DNA of 16,615 nucleotides, taken from NCBI GenBank assembly GCA_938008555.1, contig CALLKE010000090.1, forward strand, positions 1 through 16,615, read 5' to 3'. Within the stretch, counting starts at the first letter, position 1. Each line of letters starts with the position of its first letter. A program made the position numbers and the translations under genes. This document shows positions 7,266 to 15,358 of the stretch, piece by piece. The DNA comes from an uncultured Pedobacter sp. (GTDB taxonomy: Bacteria > Bacteroidota > Bacteroidia > Sphingobacteriales > Sphingobacteriaceae). The notes beneath the pieces are model-generated. The model made no database searches. It was not told the DNA's origin and saw only the letters and a program-made list of their open reading frames with translations.

Positions 7266-8177
7266 TTATGCGGGTATTTTACTTATTAGCTTACTTTCTT
7301 CTTGGTGTTGAATAACACGTTTACAAATGACCGTGTCGTTTTCAGAAATGCGGTTGCTTTTCATGTCTTGGTCAAAATCAATGTATTTCCTAGAATGGAA
7401 TATGGATTTCTTCGTATAGAATATCCATGAGTAGGGCTCTTGTTCTTGATTAAGCAGCGCTATAATTCCTCCAGGATTCTTACTATTATAATCATGGGCT
7501 ACTTTATAGAACCAGTCGCCAAAAGTTATTTTTTGGGGGAGCGTTTTTGCTTTAATCTGGAATATGCTCCCATCACTGATGTTTTTCATGAGTTCGATAT
7601 TGACAACCATTAATTTATGATAGTCTATACCTGCAAAATCTATTGGCTTCTGATTCGCTTTATGTTGCCAGGTTTTATAGATATCATAAGGAATACTGAT
7701 GAACTGGTGATAGCAGTACTGAAACAGTTGTGGGATCATAAATATGATCATGCTTGTAGAAGCCATTAAGCTGTAGCCATCAAAAGGACTCATTAAATTG
7801 AACAGGTGAATGAAAATATAAACACCTAAGCTTAGGCAGGCTAGGGTAATTAGGCATTCAAACAACATATTAAAAGCTACCGACTTGTTGGTGTTTTTAA
7901 AATAATGACCCAGCAGGTTGACGTGAAGTATACCCAAAGGGAGGTATATGATCTGAGCCAGTATATACCAATAGGGGCTAAATGTATTGCCCGAAAATCC
8001 TAGAAAACCTGGCAAGCCCAAGCAAAGTGCACCAATCAGGATGTAAAAGATGAAGATTTTAGCAGGGAGTTTAGGGATCTTTTTCTTCATAACGCCCAAA
8101 ATTGCTATTAAAGCCATTAATACCAATGGGAGAAGTAGATATTTTATGAAGAATTGTTTTATGATGAGGATGTCCAT
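7266..8177 (-). CDS. tssN: T6SSiii membrane complex protein TssN
   Basis: A 303-aa inner-membrane protein matching TssN, a component of the T6SSiii anchor that replaces TssJLM in Bacteroidota. Five hydrophobic segments lie at about residues 10-29, 40-60, 68-90, 105-128 and 135-160, with LPGFLGFSGNTFSP between segments two and three. A soluble cytoplasmic domain follows, with HQFISIPYDIYKTW, FGDWFYKVAHDYNSKNPGG and YSWIFYTKKSIF motifs I associate with the family. I chose ATG 8177 (MDILIIKQFF) because the longer frame from 8306 would overlap the upstream gene by 74 bp with a non-membrane, family-atypical leader. It is 7 bp before tssK. Confidence 0.88.
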   Translation of the reverse strand: MDILIIKQFFIKYLLLPLVLMALIAILGVMKKKIPKLPAKIFIFYILIGALCLGLPGFLGFSGNTFSPYWYILAQIIYLPLGILHVNLLGHYFKNTNKSVAFNMLFECLITLACLSLGVYIFIHLFNLMSPFDGYSLMASTSMIIFMIPQLFQYCYHQFISIPYDIYKTWQHKANQKPIDFAGIDYHKLMVVNIELMKNISDGSIFQIKAKTLPQKITFGDWFYKVAHDYNSKNPGGIIALLNQEQEPYSWIFYTKKSIFHSRKYIDFDQDMKSNRISENDTVICKRVIQHQEESKLISKIPA

Positions 8178-8232
8178 ATGTGTGTGTTGTTGATAACGAT
8201 CTATTTCACTTGCTTTTTTTATTGGGAGGCAT

Positions 8233-9126
8233 CTATTTCCCCCAGCGATGTACGGTTTTAGAATAAGAGGCTTGAAACGGGTGAAAGATTTGGGCGGGGA
8301 TGGCAAGACCAGCGAATCCTAATGACGTAGGGGCATGCGTGTAGATTATAGTATCATCAACAAGCAATTCGTAAGCCGGAAACTTATCATGTGTCCCTTC
8401 TACATTGATATGGACTGTGTTGCTCCTTTCAGCCAAATGAACATCAACCGTAAAGTTAAAATTGATGTGGAAAGCTTTTTTTATAAAAGGATAGCCGGCA
8501 GAAGCAGTTATGTCAAAACGTGTGGTATCCATTTTTATAGAGGGTCTTCTATGGCAAAGACTATTACTTTTTTTATCCCAAACGGTAACCTGAATGGGGT
8601 TTTCTGCCGATCTTTCTATTTGCACACGACCGCAAATACCTTCATATTTTTTGTAAGAAGGGGCAGTAAGCCCCAATGGACTAACTCCGTAACTGGTAGT
8701 TATATCTCTAATGTAAGCCTGTACCTGATGTGACTCACCCGAATGTTGATTACCTGCTGTCCCATCGGCATGAGCTTGATGAGGGAGATACCACATTTTA
8801 TCCACAGAAAAATAGTTGCCAATTTTATTCGGATCAATACGTAAATCAACCTGCAATCTAGTTGAGTGGTTCGGGTGTCTACTATTACCCTTGCTGTGGA
8901 AAATACCGTCGTCGATGGCACAATAAGTGTCATATAAGGAGTTGTAGACTGGTTCGCGTAACCACCGATGTTTAACAATATCAGAGCTGGTTAACATTCT
9001 TCTAAACTCCTGGTAGTTCTTCATTCTATCAGGATGAAACCTGCTGTCGTTGGCAAAATAATTCAATAGTGGCTGTCCTAAATTTTTGGGAATATAGGCT
9101 TGGAATGTAATATTAAAGGGTAACAT
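8233..9126 (-). CDS. DUF3238-like protein in the T6SS operon, candidate effector
   Basis: A 297-aa soluble protein without signal peptide or membrane segment. The C-terminal half resembles my recollection of the DUF3238 family: a YPFI strand near residue 215, then a beta-rich run and the hallmark GTHDKFPAYELL (about 245-256), ending with a Gly-Pro/Ala loop. The central part has DDGIFHSKGNSRH and STRLQVDLRID (72-97) and a histidine cluster HQAHADGTAGNQHSGESH (H116, H119, H128, H133) that could be a metal or catalytic site. It lies 27 bp after the 415-aa membrane protein gene and just before tssN. It is not a core Tss protein. Carriage as secreted cargo with the upstream protein as immunity is inference; an accessory structural role is the alternative. 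Confidence 0.65.
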   Translation of the reverse strand: MLPFNITFQAYIPKNLGQPLLNYFANDSRFHPDRMKNYQEFRRMLTSSDIVKHRWLREPVYNSLYDTYCAIDDGIFHSKGNSRHPNHSTRLQVDLRIDPNKIGNYFSVDKMWYLPHQAHADGTAGNQHSGESHQVQAYIRDITTSYGVSPLGLTAPSYKKYEGICGRVQIERSAENPIQVTVWDKKSNSLCHRRPSIKMDTTRFDITASAGYPFIKKAFHINFNFTVDVHLAERSNTVHINVEGTHDKFPAYELLVDDTIIYTHAPTSLGFAGLAIPAQIFHPFQASYSKTVHRWGK

Positions 9127-9153
9127 GGTGTAAGTTGTATATACTGTGAATTA

Positions 9154-10401
9154 TTATTGATTAATTTTTTTGATTCTGGAAACTGTCTCGTGCTGCAAAC
9201 TGTCTAAATACCGATCGTGGGCTCGTAAGCTGTCTAGAGTTTTTGAGTATCTAGAGTTATAAATGTATTCGTGCTCCTGGGATTCAAACCTTTTAGGATT
9301 TAAGACAAAATGCTTTAGATAGTTACCTGGCTTTGCGACTATGAAATAGTTTCGTAGGATCGACTCATATCCTAAAAAAGCAATTGGCCGGTCATGCTTC
9401 AAGTTATTGGACACTGCCGCTTCTGTAGTTCGTCTATAATTTTCTGGAGTTTGTCTATAGTCTTCAGTTGGGTTAAATGAATAGTTAGATACCGGTATCT
9501 GTGTATTTAGGTCACCTTCATAATAAATTTTTGCATCCTCTAAATAGTTGTTATTCCAAGATGAAGCATCTAAAATAGGGATGTGTCTGTCCGAGTATTT
9601 ATGCTGTGTTTTTGCCCAGCCATTACGATCTGCCTTAATGAGCCACGAACGGCCAATCCCTAAAAAGCCCCCGGTATATTCTTTGCTGCCTTTTGGTTCG
9701 TCATATTGTATGACCACCAAGCCTTCGTAGCCCTTAGGTAGAATAATGGTTTGCCGGTATGGCATTGTTAGATAGTAAAAAACCGACATGGTGAGCAGCA
9801 CAGGATGGGCATACATCACAAAATGCAGCACTATTGTTTTTAAAGTGCCTTGTGTGTCTTGTCTATATCGGTATGCTAAATAGAGTGCTAGAAACAAAGG
9901 ACCCATTAATAGGATCATCATAATGTCGCCCATCCATAGCAAACGAGCCACGTTCCAAGTTGCTACCAGCACCGCATATATTGTAGCAATGTTTCTAAGA
10001 GGCTTAGCTATCTTTTTAATGTAAAGTGAAGCAAGGTGCAAAGACATGATAAACACGCATAGCAAGGCCCATTTTATCCAAAACCAATCTATTGAGTGAT
10101 AAACATATTGCAAGTCTGCCGATGAGAAATGTGTTGGGAAGTCCATGAGGCGATAAATCTTTCTTCGCAAGTTTGCTAGCAGGGCATATATGCACATTAT
10201 TCCTAATAGGATGTATATGATGGTGATAGCTCTGCGGGTTGCTATTGGCTTTTTTCGTATGAATGTGAGGTATATAGTCAGCAGAACTGGACCCATTAAT
10301 ATTGTTGAAAAAAATACTATTTCATTAGTGGCATTTAATTGACTAATGATTATCGCACCCATTGTGAATAGAATGTAGGCGATCAAAATATTTGTTTTCA
10401 T
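9154..10401 (-). CDS. Multi-span membrane protein with C-terminal soluble domain
   Basis: A 415-aa protein I do not recognise as a core Tss component. About seven hydrophobic segments occupy residues 1-215, including ones near 5-20, 28-48, 56-80, 108-130, 138-155, 160-178 and 190-215. The remaining 200 residues are soluble, starting with ILPKGYEGLVVIQYDEPKG and containing GRSWLIKADRNG and a long Tyr/Arg/Asp-rich tail ending in a charged helix. The ILPKGYEG entry resembles the DUF6843-type domain as I remember it, with low certainty. The gene sits between tssG (51 bp upstream) and the DUF3238-like gene (27 bp downstream). Multi-span topology next to a possible effector suggests an immunity protein, but an accessory membrane-complex role cannot be excluded. 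Confidence 0.65.
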   Translation of the reverse strand: MKTNILIAYILFTMGAIIISQLNATNEIVFFSTILMGPVLLTIYLTFIRKKPIATRRAITIIYILLGIMCIYALLANLRRKIYRLMDFPTHFSSADLQYVYHSIDWFWIKWALLCVFIMSLHLASLYIKKIAKPLRNIATIYAVLVATWNVARLLWMGDIMMILLMGPLFLALYLAYRYRQDTQGTLKTIVLHFVMYAHPVLLTMSVFYYLTMPYRQTIILPKGYEGLVVIQYDEPKGSKEYTGGFLGIGRSWLIKADRNGWAKTQHKYSDRHIPILDASSWNNNYLEDAKIYYEGDLNTQIPVSNYSFNPTEDYRQTPENYRRTTEAAVSNNLKHDRPIAFLGYESILRNYFIVAKPGNYLKHFVLNPKRFESQEHEYIYNSRYSKTLDSLRAHDRYLDSLQHETVSRIKKINQ

Positions 10402-10452
10402 TGGGATATAGTATTTGAATTCACGTTCTCTTTATTCTGATTGTGATATGTA

Positions 10453-11400
10453 TTATAAAAAAGTTGAATACCCTAAAAGGTTATTATTCCCCTCATCCGC
10501 TAAAGAAAAAGAGCTTGCTTTTTTTTCTGTGACAAAGTTCTCCTCGGCTGTTACCGTAGCAGGAAGACAATAGTCATATATGATTTGAAGCAATTTTCGG
10601 AGGTTAGTACCTGGAATATAATCTCTCAATCGTTCATAGGGGATAGGTCCGTAATGCACAGCCCAGTTTCTTTCGCCATCGAAATGGCTGCCGCTCAACA
10701 TCGAGCTAACACCCAAGTGTATTTGCGAAAGCACTAAAGACTCAGAGATATCCGCTATATCCGTAATCTGATTGGGAACGAAGGTGACATTTACCGGCAC
10801 TTGTAGAAAAGCACTCAGGCATTTTTCAAACCATTTTTTATCCCCACGAGCTGCATGAAAGAAAGGCAATAGGTGAACAAATATCTTCGCGTTACACGCA
10901 TCTAATAAATTGATCAAAGGCCATAATTCGCTTATGGTTTGCGTAAGGATGCCATCTTCGCTGATGATATCATATTGATTCTCTACCGAAAGTGCATTTA
11001 GCTCGGTGTAACTAGCTTCCATCTCAAAAGGCTGGAATAGCTTACGGGCATTGCTTTCAACTTCTCTTTGTCGCTGTACTTTCTTTCGGATGTCGCTAAT
11101 ATCATTTCCTACATCTCCTAAAGATGGTGGATAAAATAGGCCTTCTGGTAAGTAGTCATACAGACCTTCTCTGTGCGTTTCGATAATGACTGTTTTCTCA
11201 TCGAACTCATCATATTCCTCCTGAACAGTTTTAATGTCTTTACTGGACGATCGATCATGGCCACCTACTCGTTTAATCATAACATGATCAACCTCTTTAT
11301 TGTACTTCAAGAGGTTGAGTGCAATTATCTCTGCTTTATAATCCGTTTGTAGGTGATTGTACGCTGCTTTGTTGTTGATACTTTCTAATATTTCAATCAT
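10453..11400 (-). CDS. tssG: Type VI secretion baseplate protein TssG
   Basis: A 315-aa TssG (VasB/ImpH branch) of the Bacteroidota type. With two TssF copies it forms the baseplate wedge that recruits TssK. The sequence starts MIEILESI, with an early helical segment (LQTDYKAEIIALNLLKYN), a middle region with EGLYDYLPEGLFYPPSLGDV typical of TssG, the SELWPLINLLDACNAKIFVHLLPFFHAA segment (about 165-192), and the C-terminal HFDGERNWAVHYGPIPYERL stretch. It begins 8 bp after the tssF stop, the usual tssF-tssG arrangement. Confidence 0.9.
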   Translation of the reverse strand: MIEILESINNKAAYNHLQTDYKAEIIALNLLKYNKEVDHVMIKRVGGHDRSSSKDIKTVQEEYDEFDEKTVIIETHREGLYDYLPEGLFYPPSLGDVGNDISDIRKKVQRQREVESNARKLFQPFEMEASYTELNALSVENQYDIISEDGILTQTISELWPLINLLDACNAKIFVHLLPFFHAARGDKKWFEKCLSAFLQVPVNVTFVPNQITDIADISESLVLSQIHLGVSSMLSGSHFDGERNWAVHYGPIPYERLRDYIPGTNLRKLLQIIYDYCLPATVTAEENFVTEKKASSFSLADEGNNNLLGYSTFL

Positions 11401-11408
11401 CTGCTTTT

Positions 11409-13289
11409 CTATTGCACGTCTTCATCCACTACCTGTACTTGGTATTCGATACCGTCTATTGCTTTGGTTATAATTTGATTCTTCAGCGAAATGGCCATAT
11501 TGTTCCAATAGCTCTTGCCATAAAAATGATACGATGAAGGAACAATTTCGATCTTGATGGCTCGAAGAAAACCTTCTTTGGGCTTGCTACTGATGATCGT
11601 TCCTCTTTTTACGCGAACCTCTTTCAAATCATCTTTCAGCAATAAGTGGCAGAAACTCTTGATGTCTTCTATTGAAATTAGCTTATCTCTGGTAGTGAGC
11701 GCATATTTATACGCCTGTATGGCATCAGAGCCACTTTGTTCCTTTTCACCCCCCGTTGAATCAGTTAAGAGGGTGATGTTTCTATTCAAGCCTGCCTTTG
11801 TTTTTTTCTGTTCCAACAATTGGGTGTCGGCTCTAATATGATTCGCTAGCGCACAGTGGGTGATCCAATAGGATGCTCTTAGGTGTTCGGTATCATCAAT
11901 GGGATCTATAATAACGTAGTTGACCTTCTTTACGAGCTCCCGCTCTGCATTTGTAATTTTTTGATCCAAACCTTTCATTTCAAGGGTCATGCTTTTCATG
12001 GTTTCGCCAACCCTATCTGGTTCAAATATTCCGAATGCCGATACTTCATCTCGAGTAAGTTCCAGCATGGCAGAAATCGTTTCTAAAGCATCTCTTTCGC
12101 TAAAGCGCTCCATACCTCCGGTACGAACTGTGTAAATACCTTTTTGGGAATTGTGATGTGCAAAAGGAATTTCATCATACTTCCTTCCGAACCCATCAAC
12201 AACCTCGTCTACATATAAAAAGTGTTCGCCTTTACCTGCCAATAGTGGAATATTGTTTCCTGTAGTATCGAGCTTATGTTCATTGCTCTTCCATGCTTTA
12301 TTATATACGGGGAAGGCATTCAATATGAATGAAAAATTTTCTAGAATATCCATTGAAAATTGTGGCGGAAATTCCAGTTCTAACCATAGATAATGTCTGT
12401 CTGAAATCAATTGCTGAACATCCTGCCTGTCTTTAAGAGTAATTAATATTTCGGGCAATTCTCCTGGCTGGCTAATCATTTGATTAGAGAGACCTTGTAG
12501 CTCAATAAACTTGTGTGCATATCTGGTTTTGATATCTTCTTCAATGCAGGTACGTATGGCATACTCACGAAATATTTCCTCATAGCCCGAGGCTTGTTTT
12601 TGTTTTACATAGCTTAATCCTTGTTTTATCTGGATGCACGTTTCCTTATTCGAAGCTTTAACAAATGGTAAAAGTTTATACACAAAGTCTACATGTTCAA
12701 AGGCTGGATTTGAACAATATATACTGAGTTTAGATGGAAGTAGTTCACCCACATAGTTTGAAACATTCACTCCTAAAATGATTTTTCTATGCCCCAAGAG
12801 GCCATTTGGAAGTCGTGCAATCGGCATTTTATTTGCGCCATCTACCTGGTAACAGGTGGTACCAGTAAATAACATATCAATTTCTGCTTTGGCTAGCTGG
12901 ACGTGGTCCACTGGTGTAAAAGGAATATCTATTTCCTTATCATTGGCCGCTTTTACCGAAGAGGGAAACTGACGTTTAATAAAAAACTCACTATGACTAG
13001 GCAAAATCTCATTCAATTCCGTTGCCCTTGCAAAGGCAATAGCATGAGCAGGCCTGGGAGAAGTATAGAGCGATGGTGTTAATAGTTTTGCCATCTTTTC
13101 TAAGATTCGCACATTGATGGCCTGCACTTCATTGTTTACTTTGAAAATTTCGGTACTGAAAGCTTCCATAAGTAGGCGCACAAATGGATCTATGGCATTA
13201 GGATTTTTTAGGCCCCATAGTTTTACTGCATTTTGCAACATCCGAGCCTTGATGGCTTCTTTAGAATAGGTATTTATTTGATTATTCAT
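11409..13289 (-). CDS. tssF: Type VI secretion baseplate protein TssF
   Basis: A 626-aa TssF (VasA/ImpG), main structural part of the baseplate wedge. The N-terminus shows the family pattern: KARMLQNAVKLWGLKNP, DPFVRLLMEAFSTEIFKVN and ILEKMAKLLTPS-Y-SPRPAHA, where the LLTP and PRPAHA residues are characteristic. Beta-rich wing domains follow, then the C-terminal segment ending QIITKAIDGIEYQVQVVDED. The length fits Bacteroidota TssF. It is the first intact gene of the core operon. The 80 bp in front of it show no clear TAnnTTTG element, so it may be transcribed from upstream of the decayed effector gene. Confidence 0.92.
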   Translation of the reverse strand: MNNQINTYSKEAIKARMLQNAVKLWGLKNPNAIDPFVRLLMEAFSTEIFKVNNEVQAINVRILEKMAKLLTPSLYTSPRPAHAIAFARATELNEILPSHSEFFIKRQFPSSVKAANDKEIDIPFTPVDHVQLAKAEIDMLFTGTTCYQVDGANKMPIARLPNGLLGHRKIILGVNVSNYVGELLPSKLSIYCSNPAFEHVDFVYKLLPFVKASNKETCIQIKQGLSYVKQKQASGYEEIFREYAIRTCIEEDIKTRYAHKFIELQGLSNQMISQPGELPEILITLKDRQDVQQLISDRHYLWLELEFPPQFSMDILENFSFILNAFPVYNKAWKSNEHKLDTTGNNIPLLAGKGEHFLYVDEVVDGFGRKYDEIPFAHHNSQKGIYTVRTGGMERFSERDALETISAMLELTRDEVSAFGIFEPDRVGETMKSMTLEMKGLDQKITNAERELVKKVNYVIIDPIDDTEHLRASYWITHCALANHIRADTQLLEQKKTKAGLNRNITLLTDSTGGEKEQSGSDAIQAYKYALTTRDKLISIEDIKSFCHLLLKDDLKEVRVKRGTIISSKPKEGFLRAIKIEIVPSSYHFYGKSYWNNMAISLKNQIITKAIDGIEYQVQVVDEDVQ

Positions 13290-13370
13290 TATGTGTATAA
13301 GTAGAAGGGGTGTTTTTAGTGCTTTGTTGCATTTGGTTTTGTCTTTTTGTTCGGTTCGCCTAGATTATGG

Positions 13371-13488
13371 TCATATGTCTTCAAAAGTATTCAAATCAAT
13401 TTCGCCAGCGATGGTATTTTCTCGAGCAATGAGGAGTATTTTGCTTTTCAAGGGATTAACCATACGCAGCGCACATGTGTTATATAGG
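13371..13488 (-). pseudogene. Decayed 3' remnant of the lipase-like effector gene
   Basis: Downstream of the stop of the 244-aa frame, two other minus-strand frames keep protein-like sequence in order. Overlapping the end of the main frame, one reads FYNEHKELYRYLANEQG then KLGIVAYITHVRC. The next reads MVNPLKSKILLIARENTIAG followed by EIDLNTFEDI and a stop at 13373-13371. In alpha/beta-hydrolase effectors I recall, these positions would hold IVAHSMG (the nucleophile elbow) and an APENAIAGE-type segment. The elbow serine context is lost here (IVAYITH). A 5-nt near-duplication (TGCGC/TGCGT, around 13464-13472) separates the last two frames. Confidence 0.5.
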
Positions 13489-14223
13489 CTACGATACCAA
13501 GTTTGTCGATGGTTTGCCCCTGTTCATTAGCAAGATATCGATAGAGCTCCTTGTGCTCATTGTAAAACTATGGTTGGACGTCCCAATACGATGATGACAA
13601 TCAGCGTAGAAAATAGTACCTGATCGCAACCGCTGATAAAATTGTGCATCCAGGCCTTCCCAATAGCGGTGACGATCTGTTTCGGATACACCATCGTCAG
13701 AGTTTGGCTCTTCTGAAACTCCACCGAACCGATAACCATTCACAAATAGCACCATGTTTTCTGGTCGGCCTGCTTTTTGTTCAGCGGGTTGATCTATAAT
13801 CGTACGCTGTATAGCCCCTGCTTGTGCCTGAGGATTCAGATCACTGGATGCCCGCTCAGGTTTCGCATCAATTCTGAAAGCCGTAGCGGGTGCAGCATGA
13901 TTCGCTTTAGTTGCCGCTTGTGGCCCTGTTGAAATCAGATTAACTGGATTGCCCACAATGTTCGTCATCGCTTTGGATCGAATCGTGGTATGCTCTCCCG
14001 AAATCTTCAAATCAGATTTAGCAATCACCCTGGTGAGACCTTTAGAAGAGATTATTACTTGCTTGTCACTCTGAATCTTCATCGAATCCTTCCCATAAAG
14101 CAGGGTATTCAACGCTTTGATCGCAATCTTAGATGCGGGTTCACCATTGCGACCGGCAATCTCGATTTTGTTCGCATGGAGCGAAATCTTATTCCCTTCG
14201 ATCTTCGAACTCGAATTTCCCAT
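13489..14223 (-). pseudogene. T6SS spike-like domain fused to alpha/beta-hydrolase effector, truncated
   Basis: The open frame gives 244 aa. Residues 1-100 are a repetitive beta region (KIEGNKISLHANKIEIAG, SMKIQSDKQVIISSKG, DLKISGEHTTIRSKAM) like the beta-helical C-terminal needle of VgrG proteins. Residues 101-155 are a Pro/Ala/Gln-rich linker. Residues 156-220 start a hydrolase-like domain: NMVLFVNGYRFGG, then DRHRYWEGLDAQFYQRL and IFYADCHHRIGTSNHSF. From residue 221 the sequence loses resemblance because of a slip at the T4 tract (AAAA at 13564-13567 on the plus strand); one extra T restores HSFYNEHKELYRYL. The catalytic elbow is therefore missing from the frame. It heads the tss operon and is probably a dead or mis-sequenced lipase-type effector gene. 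No phospholipase activity can be claimed from this sequence. Confidence 0.6.
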
Positions 14224-14254
14224 TGTTTAGTTCTATCGTTTTGATTGCTGCCAT
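14189..14254 (-). other. Probable original start of the effector gene, out of frame
   Basis: ATG at 14254 has a strong GGAGGAA ribosome site (14261-14267, plus-strand TTCCTCC) 6 nt upstream, unusual in this window. It reads MAAIKTIELNNGKF and stops at 14189. With one G fewer in the GGG at 14221-14219 it would read MAAIKTIELNNGNSSSKIEG, joining the 244-aa frame. The ATG at 14223 has a stop immediately upstream in its own frame and no ribosome site. Confidence 0.5.
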
Positions 14255-14425
14255 GAAATATTCCTCCAGTAACAACCTATCCGGATAATTATGCACTACC
14301 TGAGATAAATACTTTCGTAATATTCTTTTTTATTTGTGAAACTATAAAGGATAAAACTAAAAAGGCAGAAAATGGGCTAGATAAAATGGCATTAAAACGA
14401 GCAAAATGGCGGTTTTTAACAAAAA

Positions 14426-14669
14426 TGCACTTTTTAGAAAAGTACTATTATCTACCATTTACTTACCACTCACATATCACTTTTAGAGCCTTTAATAGGT
14501 CAACGATACCATTTAAAACTGCTTGAGGGTGTTTTTGCCGTAATGGTATCAGAACTAACAAATACTTTGCCCCTTTTCGCAAATGCATATATTTCTGCAC
14601 TTTTAGTTTTTTGAAAAATGTAACACTTTATGTAACACATTTGAAGTGTTACATTTTTTGCACTTTTTA
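14426..14669 (+). repeat. Dispersed TGCACTTTT(T)AG repeats
   Basis: TGCACTTTTTAG at 14426, ATCACTTTTAG at 14476, TGCACTTTTAG at 14596 and TGCACTTTTTA at 14659, all in the same orientation. Multiple same-orientation sites next to a transposase gene are what Mu-type transposase end-binding sites look like; this is inference. Confidence 0.45.
14614..14658. repeat. 15-bp inverted repeat with TGTAACAC core
   Basis: AAAAATGTAACACTT (14614-14628) is the exact reverse complement of AAGTGTTACATTTTT (14644-14658). A third direct copy, TGTAACACAT, lies between them at 14631-14640. It could be a phage end or operator site, or a hairpin. Confidence 0.6.
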
Positions 14670-14785
14670 TTTTTCGTGTGACTCTAGAATATGTTTTCGA
14701 CGGTATGCTTTTCGTTTTCTAAAAAACAGGTCTTTTACACAGGTCATTGCAAGTTCTCAATCTTAAGTTAAAAAAGTGAATTAAG

Positions 14786-15265
14786 TTAGGTTTTTTTCTT
14801 TAACCCAAAACCTTGTTCTTCAAGTCGGGATTTAGCATAACCTAACGCATCTCGTAGTACATCAATCGTTTCATCTTTACTCTTTATATTGTCTTTTAAT
14901 GCTTCTATTGTCTCTCTGAGACTTTCTATTAGAGTATCTTTCTCTACACAAGATGAGCAACCTTTCCTTCCTGTTTTTGTAGCAGAAAAATCTGCTATCT
15001 TGGATTTTATTATTACAGCTTCTTGAGAAGAAGCTGTAGGCTCTATCATCTCACCTTTCCCCATTAAAAGCCAGCTTGTGGAAATAAAAAATAACTCATT
15101 AAGGGCCATAGCCATCTCAATAGAAATATCTATTCCCCCACTTTCTATTTTGGATATATTTCCTTGTGTAGTGGCTAGCTTCTTTGCAAAATCAACTTGA
15201 CTATACCCTAGGACTTTCCTCGCTTCAAAAAATCTATCAGAAGCCTTACTAGTTGGTTTGTTCAT
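14786..15265 (-). CDS. XRE-family (Cro/CI-like) repressor with coiled-coil tail
   Basis: A 159-aa DNA-binding regulator. Residues 11-68 form a helix-turn-helix of the XRE type: RFFEARKVLGYSQVDFAKKL, TTQGNISKIESGG and a SIEMAMALNELF helix, followed by the common STSWLLMGKGEM segment. Residues 80-107 are a linker with a CSSC motif (103-106). Residues 108-152 are heptad-rich charged helix, probably a coiled coil for oligomerisation. It is divergent from the small gene at 15359 and the transposase gene, the arrangement of the Mu c repressor against ner and A. It likely represses the early phage promoter between them and perhaps itself. It lacks a LexA/CI-like peptidase domain. Confidence 0.85.
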   Translation of the reverse strand: MNKPTSKASDRFFEARKVLGYSQVDFAKKLATTQGNISKIESGGIDISIEMAMALNELFFISTSWLLMGKGEMIEPTASSQEAVIIKSKIADFSATKTGRKGCSSCVEKDTLIESLRETIEALKDNIKSKDETIDVLRDALGYAKSRLEEQGFGLKKKT

Positions 15266-15292
15266 ATTTTTTAAAATAAAAATAATCCATTA

Positions 15293-15335
15293 TTGAATAT
15301 ATTTATTTTGAATATATTATAAATAGGAATATATT
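15293..15335. promoter_or_regulatory. Three GAATATATT operator-like repeats
   Basis: GAATATATT occurs at 15295-15303, 15310-15318 and 15327-15335, spaced 15 and 17 bp. The first two are preceded by TT. They cover the -33 and -7 elements of the rightward promoter and are probable binding sites for the divergent repressor and/or the Ner-like protein. A related inverted copy, GATAATATATTC, lies at 15561-15572, and AAATAGGAATA at 15321-15331 recurs at 15543-15553. Confidence 0.6.
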
Positions 15336-15337
15336 TG
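15307..15337 (+). promoter_or_regulatory. Rightward early promoter, Bacteroidota type
   Basis: TTTG (15307-15310), exactly 19 bp, then TATATTTG (15330-15337): a full match to TTTG-N19-TAnnTTTG. Transcription would start close to 15344, about 15 nt before the ATG at 15359. Confidence 0.75.
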
Positions 15338-15358
15338 CAGCGTACACAAAACAAAAGT

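Larger units (their letters stand above)
14255..14785. other. Gene-free interval, likely containing the left prophage boundary
   Basis: About 530 bp with no convincing reading frame. It is A/T rich and full of short repeats: AAAATGGG/C at 14369, 14383 and 14403; CACTTTT motifs at 14428, 14478, 14598 and 14661; a 9-bp inverted repeat GATACCATT (14505-14513)/AATGGTATC (14542-14550); TGTAACAC repeats at 14619-14654; and ACAGGTC twice (14726, 14739). Because the repressor and transposase genes to the right resemble a Mu-like left end, the phage/host junction is expected here, but the exact base cannot be placed without the right end. Confidence 0.5.

Noticed and set aside
8178..8306. Longer N-terminus for tssN (start at 8306)
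   Set aside because: It overlaps the end of the DUF3238-like gene by 74 bp, and its leader is Pro/Lys/Arg rich and unlike TssN, whose first membrane segment should be close to the start.
8335..8978. Frames on both strands inside the DUF3238-like gene
   Set aside because: Their sequences lack family features and lie wholly inside the better supported 297-aa frame.
13291..13530. Plus-strand 79-codon frame beside tssF
   Set aside because: It lies opposite the decayed effector tail, whose minus-strand frames carry recognisable protein segments.
14614..14669. CRISPR array
   Set aside because: The repeats are 8-15 bp, irregularly spaced and partly inverted, without spacer units; no cas gene is visible.
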